Below are positions 42,758-54,489 of a DNA stretch of 64,000 nucleotides, in pieces (position 1 is the stretch's first letter; the number at the start of each line of letters is the position of its first letter). Source of the DNA: Gigantopelta aegis (Eukaryota; Mollusca; Gastropoda; Neomphalida; Peltospiridae); assembly GCF_016097555.1 (NCBI RefSeq), contig NC_054712.1:40105740-40169739 (forward strand). Direction: 5' to 3'. A program made the position numbers and the translations under genes. The notes under the pieces are model-generated. The model did no database searches. It was not told the DNA's origin and saw only the letters and a list, made by a program, of their open reading frames with translations.

Positions 42758-45700
42758 CGGTATTATTCATTTTGATGACAGTTTTCATAGTCTTGCCAAC
42801 TGAACTGGTTACTCCCCTGGATGTTTTATCATATTATATACCGGTATTATTCATTTTGATGACAGTTTTCACTGTGTAGACTGTTAAGTTACGTACATAC
42901 AGTGTCTGCTTGCCAACTGAACTGGTTACTCCCCTGGATGTTTTATCATATTATATACTGGTATTATTCATTTTGATGACAGTTTTCACTGTGTAGACTG
43001 TTAAGTTACGTACATACAGTGTCTTCTTGCCAACTGAACTGGTTACTCCCCTGGATGTTTTATCATATTATATACCGGTATTATTCATTTTGATGACAGT
43101 TTTCACTGTGTAGACTGTTAAGTTACGTACATACAGTGTCTGCTTGCCAACTGAACTGGTTACCCCTGGATGTTTTATGGTTGCCATATTATATACCGGT
43201 ATTATTCATTTTGATGACAGTTTTCACCGTGTGGACTGTTAAGTTATGTACATACAGTGTTTGCTTGCCAACTGTACTGGTTACACCCCTGGATGTTTTA
43301 TCATATTATATACTGGTATTATTCATTTTGATGACAGTTTTCACTGTGTAGACTGTTAAGTTATGTACATACAGTGTGTGCTTGCCAACTGAACTGGTTA
43401 CTCCCCTGGATGTTTTATCATATTATATACTGGTATTATTCATTTTGATGACAGTTTTCAACGTGTAGACTGTTAAGTTATGTACATACAGTGTCTGCTT
43501 GCCAACTGAACTGGTTACTCCCCTGGATGTTTTATCATATTATATACCGGTATTATTCATTTTGATGACAGTTTTCACCGTGTGGACTGTTAAGTTACGT
43601 ACATACAGTGTCTTCTTGCCAACTGAACTGGTTACTCCCCTGGATGTTTTATCATATTATATACTGGTATTATTCATTTTGATGACAGTTTTCACTGTGT
43701 AGACTGTTAAGTTACGTACATACAGTGTCTTCTTGCCAACTGAACTGGTTACTCCCCTGGATGTTTTATCATATTATATACCGGTATTATTCATTTTGAT
43801 GACAGTTTTCACTGTGTAGACTGTTAAGTTACGTACATACAGTGTCTGCTTGCCAACTGAACTGGTTTGCCCCCTGGATGTTTTATCATATTATATACCG
43901 GTATTATTCATTTTCATGACAGTTTTCACCGTCTTGCCAACTGTACAACTGTTTGCTTGCCAACTGTACTGGTTACACCCCTGGATGTTTTATCATATTA
44001 TATACTGGTATTATTCATTTTGATGACAGTTTTCACTCTGTAGACTGTTAAGTTATGTTGATACAGTTTCATGTCTTGCCAACTGAACTGGTTACTGCCC
44101 TGGATGTTTTATCATATTATATACTGGTATTATTCATTTTGATGACAGTTTTCACTGTGTAGACTGTTAAGTTATGTACATACAGTGTGTGCTTGCCAAC
44201 TGAACTGGTTAGTCTGCCCCTGGATGTTTTATCATATTATATACTGGTATTATTCATTTTGATGACAGTTTTCACTGTGTTGACTGTTAAGTTGCCAACG
44301 TACATACTGGTGTCTGCTTGCCAACTGAACTGGTTACTCCCCTGGATGTTTTATCATATTATATACCGGTATTATTCATTTTGATGACAGTTTTCACCTT
44401 GTGGACTGTTAAGTTACGTACATACAGTGTCTTCTTGCCAACTGAACTGGTTACTGCCCCTGGATGGTTATCAACGTATATACTGGTATTATTCATTTTG
44501 ATGACAGTTTTCACTGTGTGGACTGTTAAGTTACGTACATACAGTGTCTTCTTGCCAACTGAACTGGTTACTCCCCTGGATGTTTTATCATATTATATAC
44601 CGGTATTATTCATTTTGATGACAGTTTTCACTGTGTAGACTGTTAAGTTACGTACATACAGTGTCTGCTTGCCAACTGAACTGGTTACTCCCCTGGATGT
44701 TTTATCATATTATATACCAGTATTATTCATTTTGATGACAGTTTTCACCGTGTGGACTGTTAAGTTATGTACATACAGTGTTTGCTTGCCAACTGTACTG
44801 GTTACACCCCTGGATGTTTTATCATATTATATACTGGTATTATTCATTTTGATGACAGTTTTCACTCTGTAGACTGTTAAGTTATGTACATACAGTGTGT
44901 GCTTGCCAACTGAACTGGTTACTGCCCTGGATGTTTTATCATATTATATACTGGTATTATTCATTTTGATGACAGTTTTCACTGTGTAGACTGTTAAGTT
45001 ATGTACATACAGTGTGTGCTTGCCAACTGAACTGGTTACTCCCCTGGATGTTTTATCATATTATATACTGGTATTATTCATTTTGATGACAGTTTTCACT
45101 GTGTAGACTGTTAAGTTATGTACATACAGTGTCTGCTTGCCAACTGAACTGGTTACTCCCCTGGATGTTTTATCATATTATATACTGGTATTATTCATTT
45201 TGATGACAGTTTTCACTGTGTAGACTGTTAAGTTATGTACATACAGTGTCTGCTTGCCAACTGAACTGGTTACTCCCCTGGATGTTTTATCATATTATAT
45301 ACTGGTATTATTCATTTTGATGACAGTTTTCACTGTGTAGACTGTTAAGTTATGTACATACAGTGTGTGCTTGCCAACTGAACTGGTTACTCCCCTGGAT
45401 GTTTTATCATATTATATACTGGTATTATTCATTTTGATGACAGTTTTCACTGTGTAGACTGTTAAATTATGTACATACAGTGTCTGCTTGCCAACTGAAC
45501 TGGTTACTCCCCTGGATCTTTTATCATATTATATACTGGTATTATTCATTTTGATGACAGTTTTCACTGTGTAGACTGTTAAGTTATGTACATACAGTGT
45601 TTGCTTGCCAACTGTACTGGTTACACCCCTGGATGTTTTATCATATTATATACTGGTATTATTCATTTTGATGACAGTTTTCACTCTGTAGACTGTTAAG

Positions 45701-46005
45701 TTATGTACATACAGTGTGTGCTTGCCAACTGAACTGGTTACTCCCCTGGATGTTTTATCATATTATATACTGGTATTATTCATTTTGATGACAGTTTTCA
45801 CTCTGTAGACTGTTAAGTTATGTACATACAGTGTGTGCTTGCCAACTGAACTGGTTACTCCCCTGGATGTTTTATCATATTATATACTGGTATTATTCAT
45901 TTTGATGACAGTTTTCACTGTGTAGACTGTTAAATTATGTACATACAGTGTCTGCTTGCCAACTGAACTGGTTACTCCCCTGGATCTTTTATCATATTAT
46001 ATACC
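42758..46005. repeat. 117-bp tandem array, about 28 copies
   Basis: The word CCAACTGAACTGG recurs every 117 bp (42796, 42913, 43030, 43147, then after a 121-bp unit 43268, 43385, 43502, 43619, 43736, 43853 and so on). An irregular stretch with a short extra copy is at about 43920-43970. Units differ at a few sites (ACCGG/ACTGG, GTAGAC/GTGGAC, TACG/TATG). The period is 39 codons, so long open frames appear by chance. It lies in the Piezo intron after exon 5. Confidence 0.97.
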
Positions 46006-46775
46006 AGCTATGCTGGCTCAGACTCCAAATTGAAGCCATGTGATCGTCTGATACAGAGCTTATTACGTTTGTAAAAGATATATGTTTACATAACAGAAAG
46101 TCCTGAACGGAGTAATATGTACAGTGTAAAAACTATATGCCATGTAGTTCACACCTGTTGGTAGCAGTGTATGACCCGTTTTACCTCTTATTACGGGACA
46201 ACAAAGCACAGATGTACCTTGTATACACATGTACATGTCTGTATTCTGTTTGTTGGCTTCAATTCATTCATTGCTAAGAAAGGAAAGGAAAAAGGAAAGG
46301 AATATTTCTGTAATGCCATATGATCTCAGCATACTTTAGTGGTAGTAAAAACTGGAACATGTGGTTTTGAGAAATGTTATGGTGTGATTATAAATTAGAG
46401 CCTTCAAAATGGTCTAAAAACCATTTTGTAAAAGTTAATGGGACATGCATGCCCTAGTTTTTAAACACTAAGGCATATTTGTTTACTATTAGAGCCCTTT
46501 TTGATAACTAAAATCATACTTTACTTAGATTTTATTTTGCAGATTATCTGTTTCCGTTCATTCGAAGTGTTTTTGGTCATCCTTGTGTTTTTAATATCAC
46601 AAAATGCATTTCTCATATTTTTAAAAACGCACGTGCGTCTCAGAAGTATCAGTTGTGGAGTCGAGTTTTGGTATAGTTTTAGAGTGTATTTCTTCATTAC
46701 GAAGTCACAGATTAATGTTTCACTCAATATTAACTTTATCCAAATGTGTTTAGTTTTGTAGACTACATGTACATG
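46006..46775. other. Piezo intron sequence, unique
   Basis: No exon or repeat family is recognised. An 86-codon frame at 46501-46761 is hydrophobic but has no splice-site or homology support. Confidence 0.4.
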
Positions 46776-46777
46776 TA

Positions 46778-47624
46778 CCGTATATCGCTGTGTATTAGCC
46801 GACTCCATGCATTAGCCGACCCCCTAGTTTCACCCTCCAAATCGGCTTTAAAATTATAGACCTTGTATATAAGCCGACCCCCCTATATAAAACTAACCAA
46901 GTCAGATGTCTGTGTGGTCTACAAAATGACAAAGTACATCTGCTTTCAAACGTCATTTGTCACGGCAAACTTATCCGGAAGCAGTAGCCGATTTCTGTTT
47001 ATAGAAACGGTGTCCGGTTAATTTATTTCTCGTAAAATATAAGTACCAAGATAGCGAAAATACCTAAACATTCTTGATTGCAGCCACACGTTAAAAACAC
47101 AGTGACTGTTTGCATTGTTGGTTGTGCTAATCGGTCTTTTCATTACTAGTCGGCTATACCCTACTATACCCAACCACCCGTGTCGATTAATCCCAAGCCG
47201 ACAAACAAAACAAATGAAGCTGCAACAATTAAGATGTTCACCGGTTTAGTAAGCAGTTTTGTAATGACACGTGACTCTGCGAAGTTTTCCTCAACAAATT
47301 GTTTTGATCGGTCACCATTTATTGTTGTTTAAACAGATAAATATTACTAAATAACTTTTAAACACCAACATTTATTAAAGATGAACATATATATACAATT
47401 TTAATATCTTTTATTTGTAATAGCTTGTGTTAAAATGCAATATTAAACCTTTATGAAAGCGGAAATGCAGAGCACAATAATGACAATAGATCGAGTCGAT
47501 CCGTGACGTCACTATTCTAACTTTACATTTCCAATAAAATGTTGACTCCTTAGATAAGCCGACCCCAGCCTTTGACTTGATAATTTTTGTATCAAAAAGT
47601 CGGCTAATACACAGCGATATACGG
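46778..47624. mobile_element. Non-autonomous DNA transposon with perfect 26-bp TIRs, 847 bp
   Basis: The ends CCGTATATCGCTGTGTAT(TAGCCGAC) and the exact reverse complement at 47599-47624 match over 26 bp, with TA on both sides (46776-46777 and 47625-47626). Further TTAGCCGACC / TAAGCCGACCCC words lie inside both ends. No transposase frame. TA target and TIR suggest the Tc1/mariner/pogo group; superfamily is inference. Confidence 0.85.
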
Positions 47625-47626
47625 TA

Positions 47627-48745
47627 ACTAAACTTAGTGTTAATTTTCATGGGCTAAAACTAGGGTCTGTCTCTTTAACTTTTTAAGAAATATGAATTCA
47701 TAATAGTCCCAGGCTAGCTCTGGGTAAGCGAAACATTTCGCCAAATTTTTTTTTTTAAAAAGAAGCAAAACCCAGAATTATTTTTCAACAAAACACCAAT
47801 TATTACATGAAATATTTTGGCCAAATTAAAATAAAATTTGCCAATTGTTCCTAAATTTCGCAATTGGCAATTTTGGCAAATGGCAGAGCTCTAGCCCTGC
47901 TAATAGTTTCCCCCACCCCCACCACACCTCCCACTAAAAAAAACAATTGGTGCGTAATCACTCAACTAGTTTAACATCTCCAGAAGGGATTGAGAAATCA
48001 ATGATAGTTTCCTAATGGCAAGGAAATTAATCCATCTTGACATTTTAAATTTATTAAAGAAAAGAAAACAACCATCGGTTGTATCTCCATGGATACAGTC
48101 GTTCACTCTTAAGTACTAGGAACTGCATGCACTGACTGACACAGACAGAATATGTTTTGTTAGTGGTAAATCGATGTTGCATAATTCATTTTCAAACCTG
48201 TCGATTCTTGTACGCTTGAAGCATCAAAACCATGCAGTCAAGCATGACTAAATACAAATAGACATGCTGATGAAAAGTCTGCAAAAATCGATATTGCATT
48301 TTGAATATAATTTGCTACATGTACATTGTGTATGTATGTTTATTTAGGTTTGGTCAGGTTAAATTTTTTTAAAGTTATTACACTTAAGATTATAAATTAT
48401 ATACCTATACATTTATTCATTATTATAATTCTGATTTATAGTGCAGTGTAAAACGTGGATTATTGATAGCTTTTAAAATCGATATGGTTCACCGAACACA
48501 TAAAATGTGCTGACACCCATATACATGAATTTATAATGGACATTGTATATATACAGCCATTAACAAAATATTGCGGGGGCAGTGGAATGTAAAATACCAG
48601 TCAATATGAGTAGTAAAATATGTAAATTTACACATGATTTGACAGTTAATATTTTGACATTTGATACAAACTGTACGTCATGTTTGTTAGCTATTATGTA
48701 GTTTACCAGTCTTCGCCAATAAAAGGCAAGTGATCACTTGTACTA
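47627..48745. other. Unique intron sequence
   Basis: AT-rich with a short TTTGGC/GCCAAA palindromic stretch near 47820-47880. No exon. Confidence 0.4.
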
Positions 48746-48763
48746 CCTTCCACACTTGCCTGG

Positions 48764-49068
48764 GGCGGGACGTAGCAAAGTGGTAAAGCACTTGCTTGAT
48801 GTGCAGTCAATCTGGGATCGATTCCTGTTGGTGGGCCCATTGACCTATTTCTCGTTCCAGCCAGTGCACCACAACTGGCATATCAAAGGCTGTGAGATGG
48901 TGCATATATAAGATCCCTTGCTGCTAATCGAAAAGAATAGTTCATGAAGTGATGACATCGGGTTTCCTCTCTCATTATCTGTGTGGTCCGTAACCATATA
49001 TGTCTGATGCCATATAACCGTAAATAAAATGTGTTGAGTGCGTCGTTAAATAAAACATTTCCTTCCTT
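48764..49068 (+). mobile_element. tRNA-headed SINE, family A with tail 1
   Basis: Flanked by 18-bp direct repeats CCTTCCACACTTGCCTGG (48746-48763 and 49069-49086, one mismatch), the longest clear short target duplication in the window. A small deletion removes part of the core. Confidence 0.92.
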
Positions 49069-49086
49069 CCTTCCACACTCGCCTGG

Positions 49087-49818
49087 AAAGTTTTAGGGGA
49101 GGTGGCAAATTGATCATCTTGCAATAAATTTGTAAATAAAGTTTATTTGAAACTTGTGTGATTGTTTGCCTAGAAAGAGTGATCTTCTCCCTCTTTCTAT
49201 TTTGCTCACGGCGAAGACTGAGATTACTGAGATCCAGCCTACAAACACTGCACTTAAATTAAAATAAAATATTCCAATGTACGTAGAGGATTCGTCATGA
49301 GTATTTTTTAATCTGGAAAATATCAACTGAATCTACGTTAATCGGTATTTGACAAGGCTCTGCTGAGTAGCAAATTCTTTTTATCGTATAACACTTCTAA
49401 AATAACATTTTAATTTGATTTTTAGTAAATCACAGAACTAAAGTCGCCTCCATCGGTAATATGACATCATCATGATTAACATAAATTAGTTTAATGTCAC
49501 ACATTTGTATTTAATTGTATGAAAATGTTACCCATTCACAACACATTATTACCTAGGGACCTTGCACATTTGCATATACCTTTACATTTGCATACTATTA
49601 ACTTGGTTAATACACTAAATTATGACATGGATATCATGGGTAAGTTATAGGATAAATTTGTTTTTGAACTTCATTTTCCATAAGTTAAAATGAAATGAAT
49701 GTCATTGGACAGTACAAGCTATACATAATAAATATATGCTTGCCAGACAAAGACTCTAGCAGCATCCATCTCCACATTGAAAACTGGTTTTTAATTAATT
49801 CTGCATCTATTAAGTGTG
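49087..49818. other. Unique intron sequence
   Basis: No exon, repeat family or RNA gene recognised. Confidence 0.35.
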
Positions 49819-49819
49819 G

Positions 49820-50169
49820 TACCGGCCTCGGTGGTGTCATGGTTAGGTCATCGGTCTACAGGCTGGTAGGTACAGGGTTCGGATCCCAGTCGAGGCATGG
49901 GCTTTTTAATCCAGACACCGACTCCAAACCCTGAGTGAGTGCTCCGCAAGGCTCAATGGATAAACCACTTGCACTGACCAGTGTTCCATAATTGGTTCAA
50001 CAAAGGCCATGGTTTGTGCTATCCTGCCTGTGGGAAGCGCAAATAAAAGATCCCTTGCTGCTTGTCGTAAAAGAGTAGTAGTGGGTTTCCTCTATAAAAA
50101 AAACAGTGTCAGAATGACCATATGTTTGACATCCAATAGCTGATGATAAGATAAAAAATCAATGTGCTC
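49820..50169 (+). mobile_element. tRNA-headed SINE, family B head with tail 2, 3' end cut
   Basis: Head CCGGCCTCGGTGGTGTCATG with B box GGTTCGGATCC. The tail stops at GTGCTCT, where the small MITE at 50170 begins. Confidence 0.87.
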
Positions 50170-50273
50170 TTAGGGCCGAATTTACAAAGCCTGTTTATGT
50201 CTTACATGCATATAATTACAATGGTTAGACACCTGTGTTTAAGAAAAACAGGATTCGTAAATTCAGCCCCTAG
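50170..50273. mobile_element. Small MITE (GGGCCGAATTTAC type), 104 bp
   Basis: Ends TAGGGCCGAATTTACAAAGC and GTAAATTCAGCCCCTA are imperfect inverted repeats, with CTGTTT/AAACAG inside. It adjoins the cut SINE tail and lies 40 bp before the second gap. Confidence 0.6.
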
Positions 50274-50314
50274 TTTTTATGCAAGATTTTAATCCACGAA
50301 ATACATGTACATGT

Positions 50315-50514
50315 NNNNNNNNNNNNNNNNNNNNNNNNNNNNNNNNNNNNNNNNNNNNNNNNNNNNNNNNNNNNNNNNNNNNNNNNNNNNNNNNNNNNNN
50401 NNNNNNNNNNNNNNNNNNNNNNNNNNNNNNNNNNNNNNNNNNNNNNNNNNNNNNNNNNNNNNNNNNNNNNNNNNNNNNNNNNNNNNNNNNNNNNNNNNNN
50501 NNNNNNNNNNNNNN
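50315..50514. other. Assembly gap (200 N)
   Basis: The second gap is again exactly 200 N. The sequence after it is the reverse complement of the end of contig 1, so the join is suspect. Confidence 0.98.
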
Positions 50515-51598
50515 TCACGGTTCCCTGGTCTGTCAACATTATTTGACGTTTGTAAGAGCAGTGCATGTTTGAGTGACCTCTGACCTCTGAGATCCATCAA
50601 AGGAATACCTGTCGTGGTACACTTAACCTTTCTGTCCAGTTTCTGGTATAAAGAAGACTCCAGATGTCAAACAAAACACATAGCAACCCACTTCCACAAG
50701 ATTAGATCTTTTTTTTAAGTATACAACAATGTGTTTTTGTCATTAAGCACAACTTTTATGTGTTTTTGTAGTTTGCGCAATAACAATCGTAATGTATACA
50801 GGAAGTTTCACATCTGTAGGGGTATGGAAGAAATTGTGTTTTCTTTCCAGTTTAGTTAAAATAAATATTAATCTGTCAAATGTAATAACCTATATATAGT
50901 CTGTCCCATCCTTGTACAAAAATGTTTTATGTAAATAATTTCAGTTTGATTTGACGTAACAAAAAAAGTTTTTTTTGAGAAAAAAAACAACACTATTTTT
51001 GTGTTCAATTTAGAAAACATTCAGTTGAGAATTGTAGTAAATTCCACAGAATGAAAAAAGGTGTTCCTTGTGAAAAGGATTATACACTTTTTTATGTGTC
51101 AATGCCCCTACACTCACCCGTATCCAATATATAAAATACTGGCTATGCCAGTGCATTACCTACATGTTTCTGAAGACAATAAAATATTTTGTGGAAAAAA
51201 CATGTATCCACTTTTGTGTTTATCAATTATCACTTTTATTGTCTCAACAAAAGCATATTTTTTAGATTCATTTTAAGTGCCAGATACATAAAAGAAAAGG
51301 ATATCTGCTTTGAATCAGTAATATCCCCAGTCTGTTGAAGCCATTAGCTGCCATAAAAGAAGTGTCTCCAGGATTTATGTGAAATTCCAGACAGCTACTT
51401 GTAGCTCTTCATTACTTCCAGATGTTGAGAGAGTGTGAATATGAAATAACACACTGACACTGCTTTATCTCCAAATGTTGGCTCCTAGATTGGGAAATTT
51501 AATACTGCCATTTGGCATAAATTTGGAAATTTCTATAGGAATTTCAAACTTTTAAACTTATAAGTTATAATGTACCCAGGGCTTTAGATTGCATCGAA

Positions 51599-51930
51599 AG
51601 AAAGAAAGAATTATTTTATTTAACGACACACTCAACACATTTTATTTACGGGTTATATGGCGTCAAACATATGGTTAAGGACTACACATATATTGAGAGA
51701 GGAAACCCGCTGTCGCCACTTCATGGGTGACTCTTTTTCGATTAGCAGCAAGGGATCTTTTATATGCACCATCCCACAGACAGGGTAGTACATACCACAG
51801 CCTTTGATATACCAGTCGTGGTGCACTGGCTGGAACGAGAAATAGCCCAATGGGCCCACTGATGGGGAACAATCTCACACTGACCGCGCATCGAGCGAAC
51901 GCTGTACCACTGGGCTACATTCCGTCCACC
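51599..51930 (-). mobile_element. tRNA-headed SINE, family A with tail 1 (contig 3 only)
   Basis: Full-length antisense copy with 13-bp direct repeats AGATTGCATCGAA (51586-51598 and 51931-51943). The contig 1 copy of the locus lacks it. Confidence 0.93.
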
Positions 51931-51943
51931 AGATTGCATCGAA

Positions 51944-52776
51944 GTCAAGGCGATAAATGTGCCAAAACTTATGTATGCCAAAACAAATCCCGACCAAAAT
52001 AAGTACAAATATGCTGACATTAAAATATTTTACCTTAAAAGCGCTGAAGTGCTAAGTTTTAATTAGATTAAAAGAACTTGAAATGCATTTGTGAATATTC
52101 ACAATTCTTCAACAGCTGCTTGTAACATTATTGCACTAAAAACATGATATGCTCAGAACTGACAAAAAAACTGTTGCATCCCAATTAGTGATATGTAAAG
52201 CTCTGGTACTTTGCTAAAATAAAAATGTAAATTTTAAAAATTAAAATCTGGACATTCTTCCTAATTACGGGCGGAGGGGGTCATTTTCTACAATCACAAA
52301 AAGACTCTAGCAGGGACTGAATTTTATTTTGGGGGGCGCTGTGTGTTCTTTTTTCTTTTTTTAATAACACAAATTATGGCTCCATGGAAAGTTAAAGGAG
52401 CACCAACTTGACCACGGCAAAACTGGCTGTAACTTAATCAGTTTTTTTGTTTTTGTTTTTTTAAAATCAATATAAAAATATTTTGCAAATTGTTTCATTA
52501 AACTATAGTAGTGACAAAGTAATATTAACATTATTTTTTCTACTCATTGCAGAACCCATGTGTGTGCAGGTTTCTACTATAAATACTAATATAAATATAT
52601 CACGGGTTCAAGTCTGAATGTCCCATTCACAACTTAAGTATGGAATCGCCCATAAGAATAGAAAAATATGGCACTTGCATTTTTGAGAAGGCACCTTTAA
52701 TTGTAAGAATGATGGCTTACTTACCGTAACCATTATCTGTGCCAGCTAGTGGTTACAAAGGCTATTGACCTTTTTT
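51944..52776. other. Piezo intron 2 sequence, alternative copy
   Basis: AT-rich with a G run near 52330. No exon. Its 3' part matches 4385-4500 inverted. Confidence 0.45.
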
Positions 52777-53020
52777 TACCGGCCTCAGTGGGGTCATGGT
52801 TAAGCTATCGGACATTAGGCTGGGAGGTACAGGGTTCGCAGCCCGGTACCAGCTCTCACTCAGAGCGAGTTTTAACGACTCAGTGGGTAGATGTAAGACC
52901 ACTACACCCTCTTTTCTCTCTCTAACCACTAACCCACTGTCCTAGACAGACAGCCCAAATAGCTGAGGTGAGTGCCCAGGATAGCATGCTTGAACCTTAA
53001 TTGGATATAAGCACGAAAAT
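52777..53020 (+). mobile_element. tRNA-headed SINE, family C, uninterrupted
   Basis: Head CCGGCCTCAGTGGGGTCATG with B-box-like GGGTTCGCAGCCC, body ending CTTAATTGGATATAAGCACG. It preserves the empty site of the 1975-bp element (CAGCCCAAATAGCTG here). Confidence 0.85.
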
Positions 53021-53046
53021 AAGTTGAAATGAATGATTACTGGCAT

Positions 53047-53139
53047 GAGTTCGACCTGTACCCCCTTCAATGGTTAAGGTAGTTTTAGGATAGGGTTAGT
53101 CTTTAGAGCCTTTGATATAGAGGGGTACGGGTCGAACTC
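53047..53139. mobile_element. Hairpin MITE next to Piezo exon 2 (contig 3 only)
   Basis: The arms GAGTTCGACCTGTACCCC and GGGGTACGGGTCGAACTC are inverted with one mismatch. Absent from the contig 1 copy. It ends 17 bp from the exon 2 donor (53151-53155). Confidence 0.75.
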
Positions 53140-53155
53140 TTTCCTGATTACTCAC

Positions 53156-53251
53156 CTTTAAATGAGATGGCACATGGTACACTGAGCAATGGACTGATTA
53201 GCAGGAATGCTGTGTACAGAAAAGACAGACCACTGAAGCGGAATATGGCAG
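53156..53251 (-). CDS. Piezo mechanosensitive channel, exon 2 (second copy)
   Basis: The same 96-bp exon as at 2076-2171, read on the minus strand with intact acceptor (TTTTTCAG) and donor (GTGAGT). The protein is identical except for SFKG in place of SSKG near the end. Exon 1 lies 524 bp upstream on the same strand, so this copy keeps the normal exon 1 to exon 2 arrangement. Downstream exons on this strand are not in the window; 39944-42181 on the plus strand would be the continuation for the contig 1 copy. An allele placed in inverted order is the preferred explanation. Confidence 0.85.
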
Positions 53252-53460
53252 CTGAAAAATAAAATAATATATTTTAATTTTAATTTTCCAAATATGGACA
53301 TATAGAACAATCTACCCAAATACATAATTGGAAACAAAATAATGTTTTAATCACTTAATTATCCCATGCATCACCTAGAAAGACTACATGTATTTGAACA
53401 GGTATAATTTAAACAGTATGAGTATCATGCCAAAATAATTCAAACATTGTTAGCCTTTTT

Positions 53461-53544
53461 GGCAAGACTTCCGAACATTCCAGCATTCAGTTCATTCAGG
53501 CTTAGGTTTAGGGTTAGTATGCTGGAAAGTTTGGAAGTCTTTCC
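53461..53544. mobile_element. Hairpin MITE in Piezo intron 1
   Basis: Arms AAGACTTCCGAACATTCCAG and CTGGAAAGTTTGGAAGTCTT are inverted with two mismatches. The loop contains TTAGGTTTAGGGTTAGT, similar to the loop of the hairpin at 53047-53139. It lies just beyond the point where homology to contig 1 ends. Confidence 0.7.
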
Positions 53545-53775
53545 GGGGGTTTTTAATTACCGAATTATACAAAAATGTTAGAATTTATAAAAATAACCAA
53601 CAATAAATATTAAGATCCCAAAACCTTTTAACGTGTATTTATAGGGTTACAGATTATAAAATCTAGGTCCGACTGGTTTTATGTTTTAGTACTAAGTTTC
53701 AGACATATGGCATCATGCATGTTAGTATTATAGTACAAGAATGATGCTATGAATTAGTAAAACTGTACAACTCAC

Positions 53776-53848
53776 CAGCCAATAATGTGATGGGAAGTAA
53801 AAATCTGAACAACAAATAACACACAAGCCTTGTGACCTTGGTAGACAT
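53776..53848 (-). CDS. Piezo mechanosensitive channel, exon 1 (start codon)
   Basis: The coding part of exon 1 runs from ATG at 53848 to a GTGAGT donor and gives MSTKVTRLVCYLLFRF then LLPITLLA, ending in phase 1. It matches the start of animal Piezo proteins, where the human form has VLYWLLLPCALLAACLLRF. G joins CT of exon 2 to give Ala. The upstream context is CTGCAGTATGT; CTGCAG directly before TATG could be a 3' splice site, so part of the 5' UTR may lie in an exon further right. No other exon 1 is seen in the window. Confidence 0.85.
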
Positions 53849-54480
53849 ACTGCAGAATGTACTTTATCCTTTAGTATAATATCCGGATAATATTCCACTC
53901 TTCGGATTATCTGCAAACTGTGACACTACTAAAGTTTGAGCTGCAAGTGGATATCTAGCTTATCCACGGTGGGTGTAATAATACTCATTTTACACATCTG
54001 TAGACACTTTTAAAACTAAAAATATAAAGCAGTTATATTAATTTTGGCATTTCCCTCCAAAATAAAAGGTGTTTCTTCGTCAATTGAATAACCCTTGGCG
54101 CTTTGTCCATCGCACCACAAACAAGATATTGATCAAACATCCAGCGTCATTGTTCGCTACCCACAGCTGTCGCAGACCGAGTCTGTAGACCCAGTCTGAA
54201 CAATTTTTGGAACCCGCCTATTCGAAACGTCAAAGGAGTACAACAGATTTACGTTCGCTACAGATCGTGACACGAATAATCGTAAAACAGGAACGATTCC
54301 ACGAATGTAAAGAAACAGAAACACAAAAGCGTCCTCCGCTGTAAACTTGCTGAAGTAATTAGTTGTTGCTTATTAAAACATCGCATCCTAAAGTGCAGGG
54401 AAAGTCAGCACAACCTGTCAGCTTCTTCTGTATTACAGCGCCACCATGCGAGACGTTTCTTAACCGAAACCGGATTCAGT
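53849..54480 (-). promoter_or_regulatory. Probable 5' UTR/promoter region of Piezo, possibly shared
   Basis: 54080-54480 is richer in CpG than its surroundings and free of recognisable repeats. It lies between Piezo exon 1 (minus) and the plus-strand membrane-protein gene downstream at 62256. No TATA box is evident for Piezo, as is usual for CpG-type promoters. Exact start sites cannot be read from sequence. Confidence 0.35.
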
Positions 54481-54489
54481 GTACACAAA

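Larger units (their letters stand above)
50515..53400 (-). repeat. Inverted second copy of the 1933-4977 locus
   Basis: Read on the minus strand, this block follows 1933-4977: 53396 to 53156 matches intron 1 and exon 2, 53020 to 52777 is the uninterrupted SINE, 52770 to 52620 matches 4385-4500, and 50960 to 50640 matches 4700-4977. It lacks the 1975-bp element of contig 1. It has about 1.6 kb (50960-52620) where contig 1 has about 200 bp, including a SINE, and an extra hairpin next to exon 2. Divergent insertions with conserved backbone fit two haplotypes or an old duplication. Confidence 0.85.

Noticed and set aside
42601-44872. Long open frames with a repeated LPTELVTPLDVLSYY-type peptide
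   Set aside because: They are by-products of the 117-bp (39-codon) tandem period. Most units carry a stop at the same place, and there is no start, splice or flanking domain.
53500-53520. Telomere-type GGGTTAG sequence
   Set aside because: Single imperfect occurrence in the loop of a hairpin MITE, not a telomeric array.
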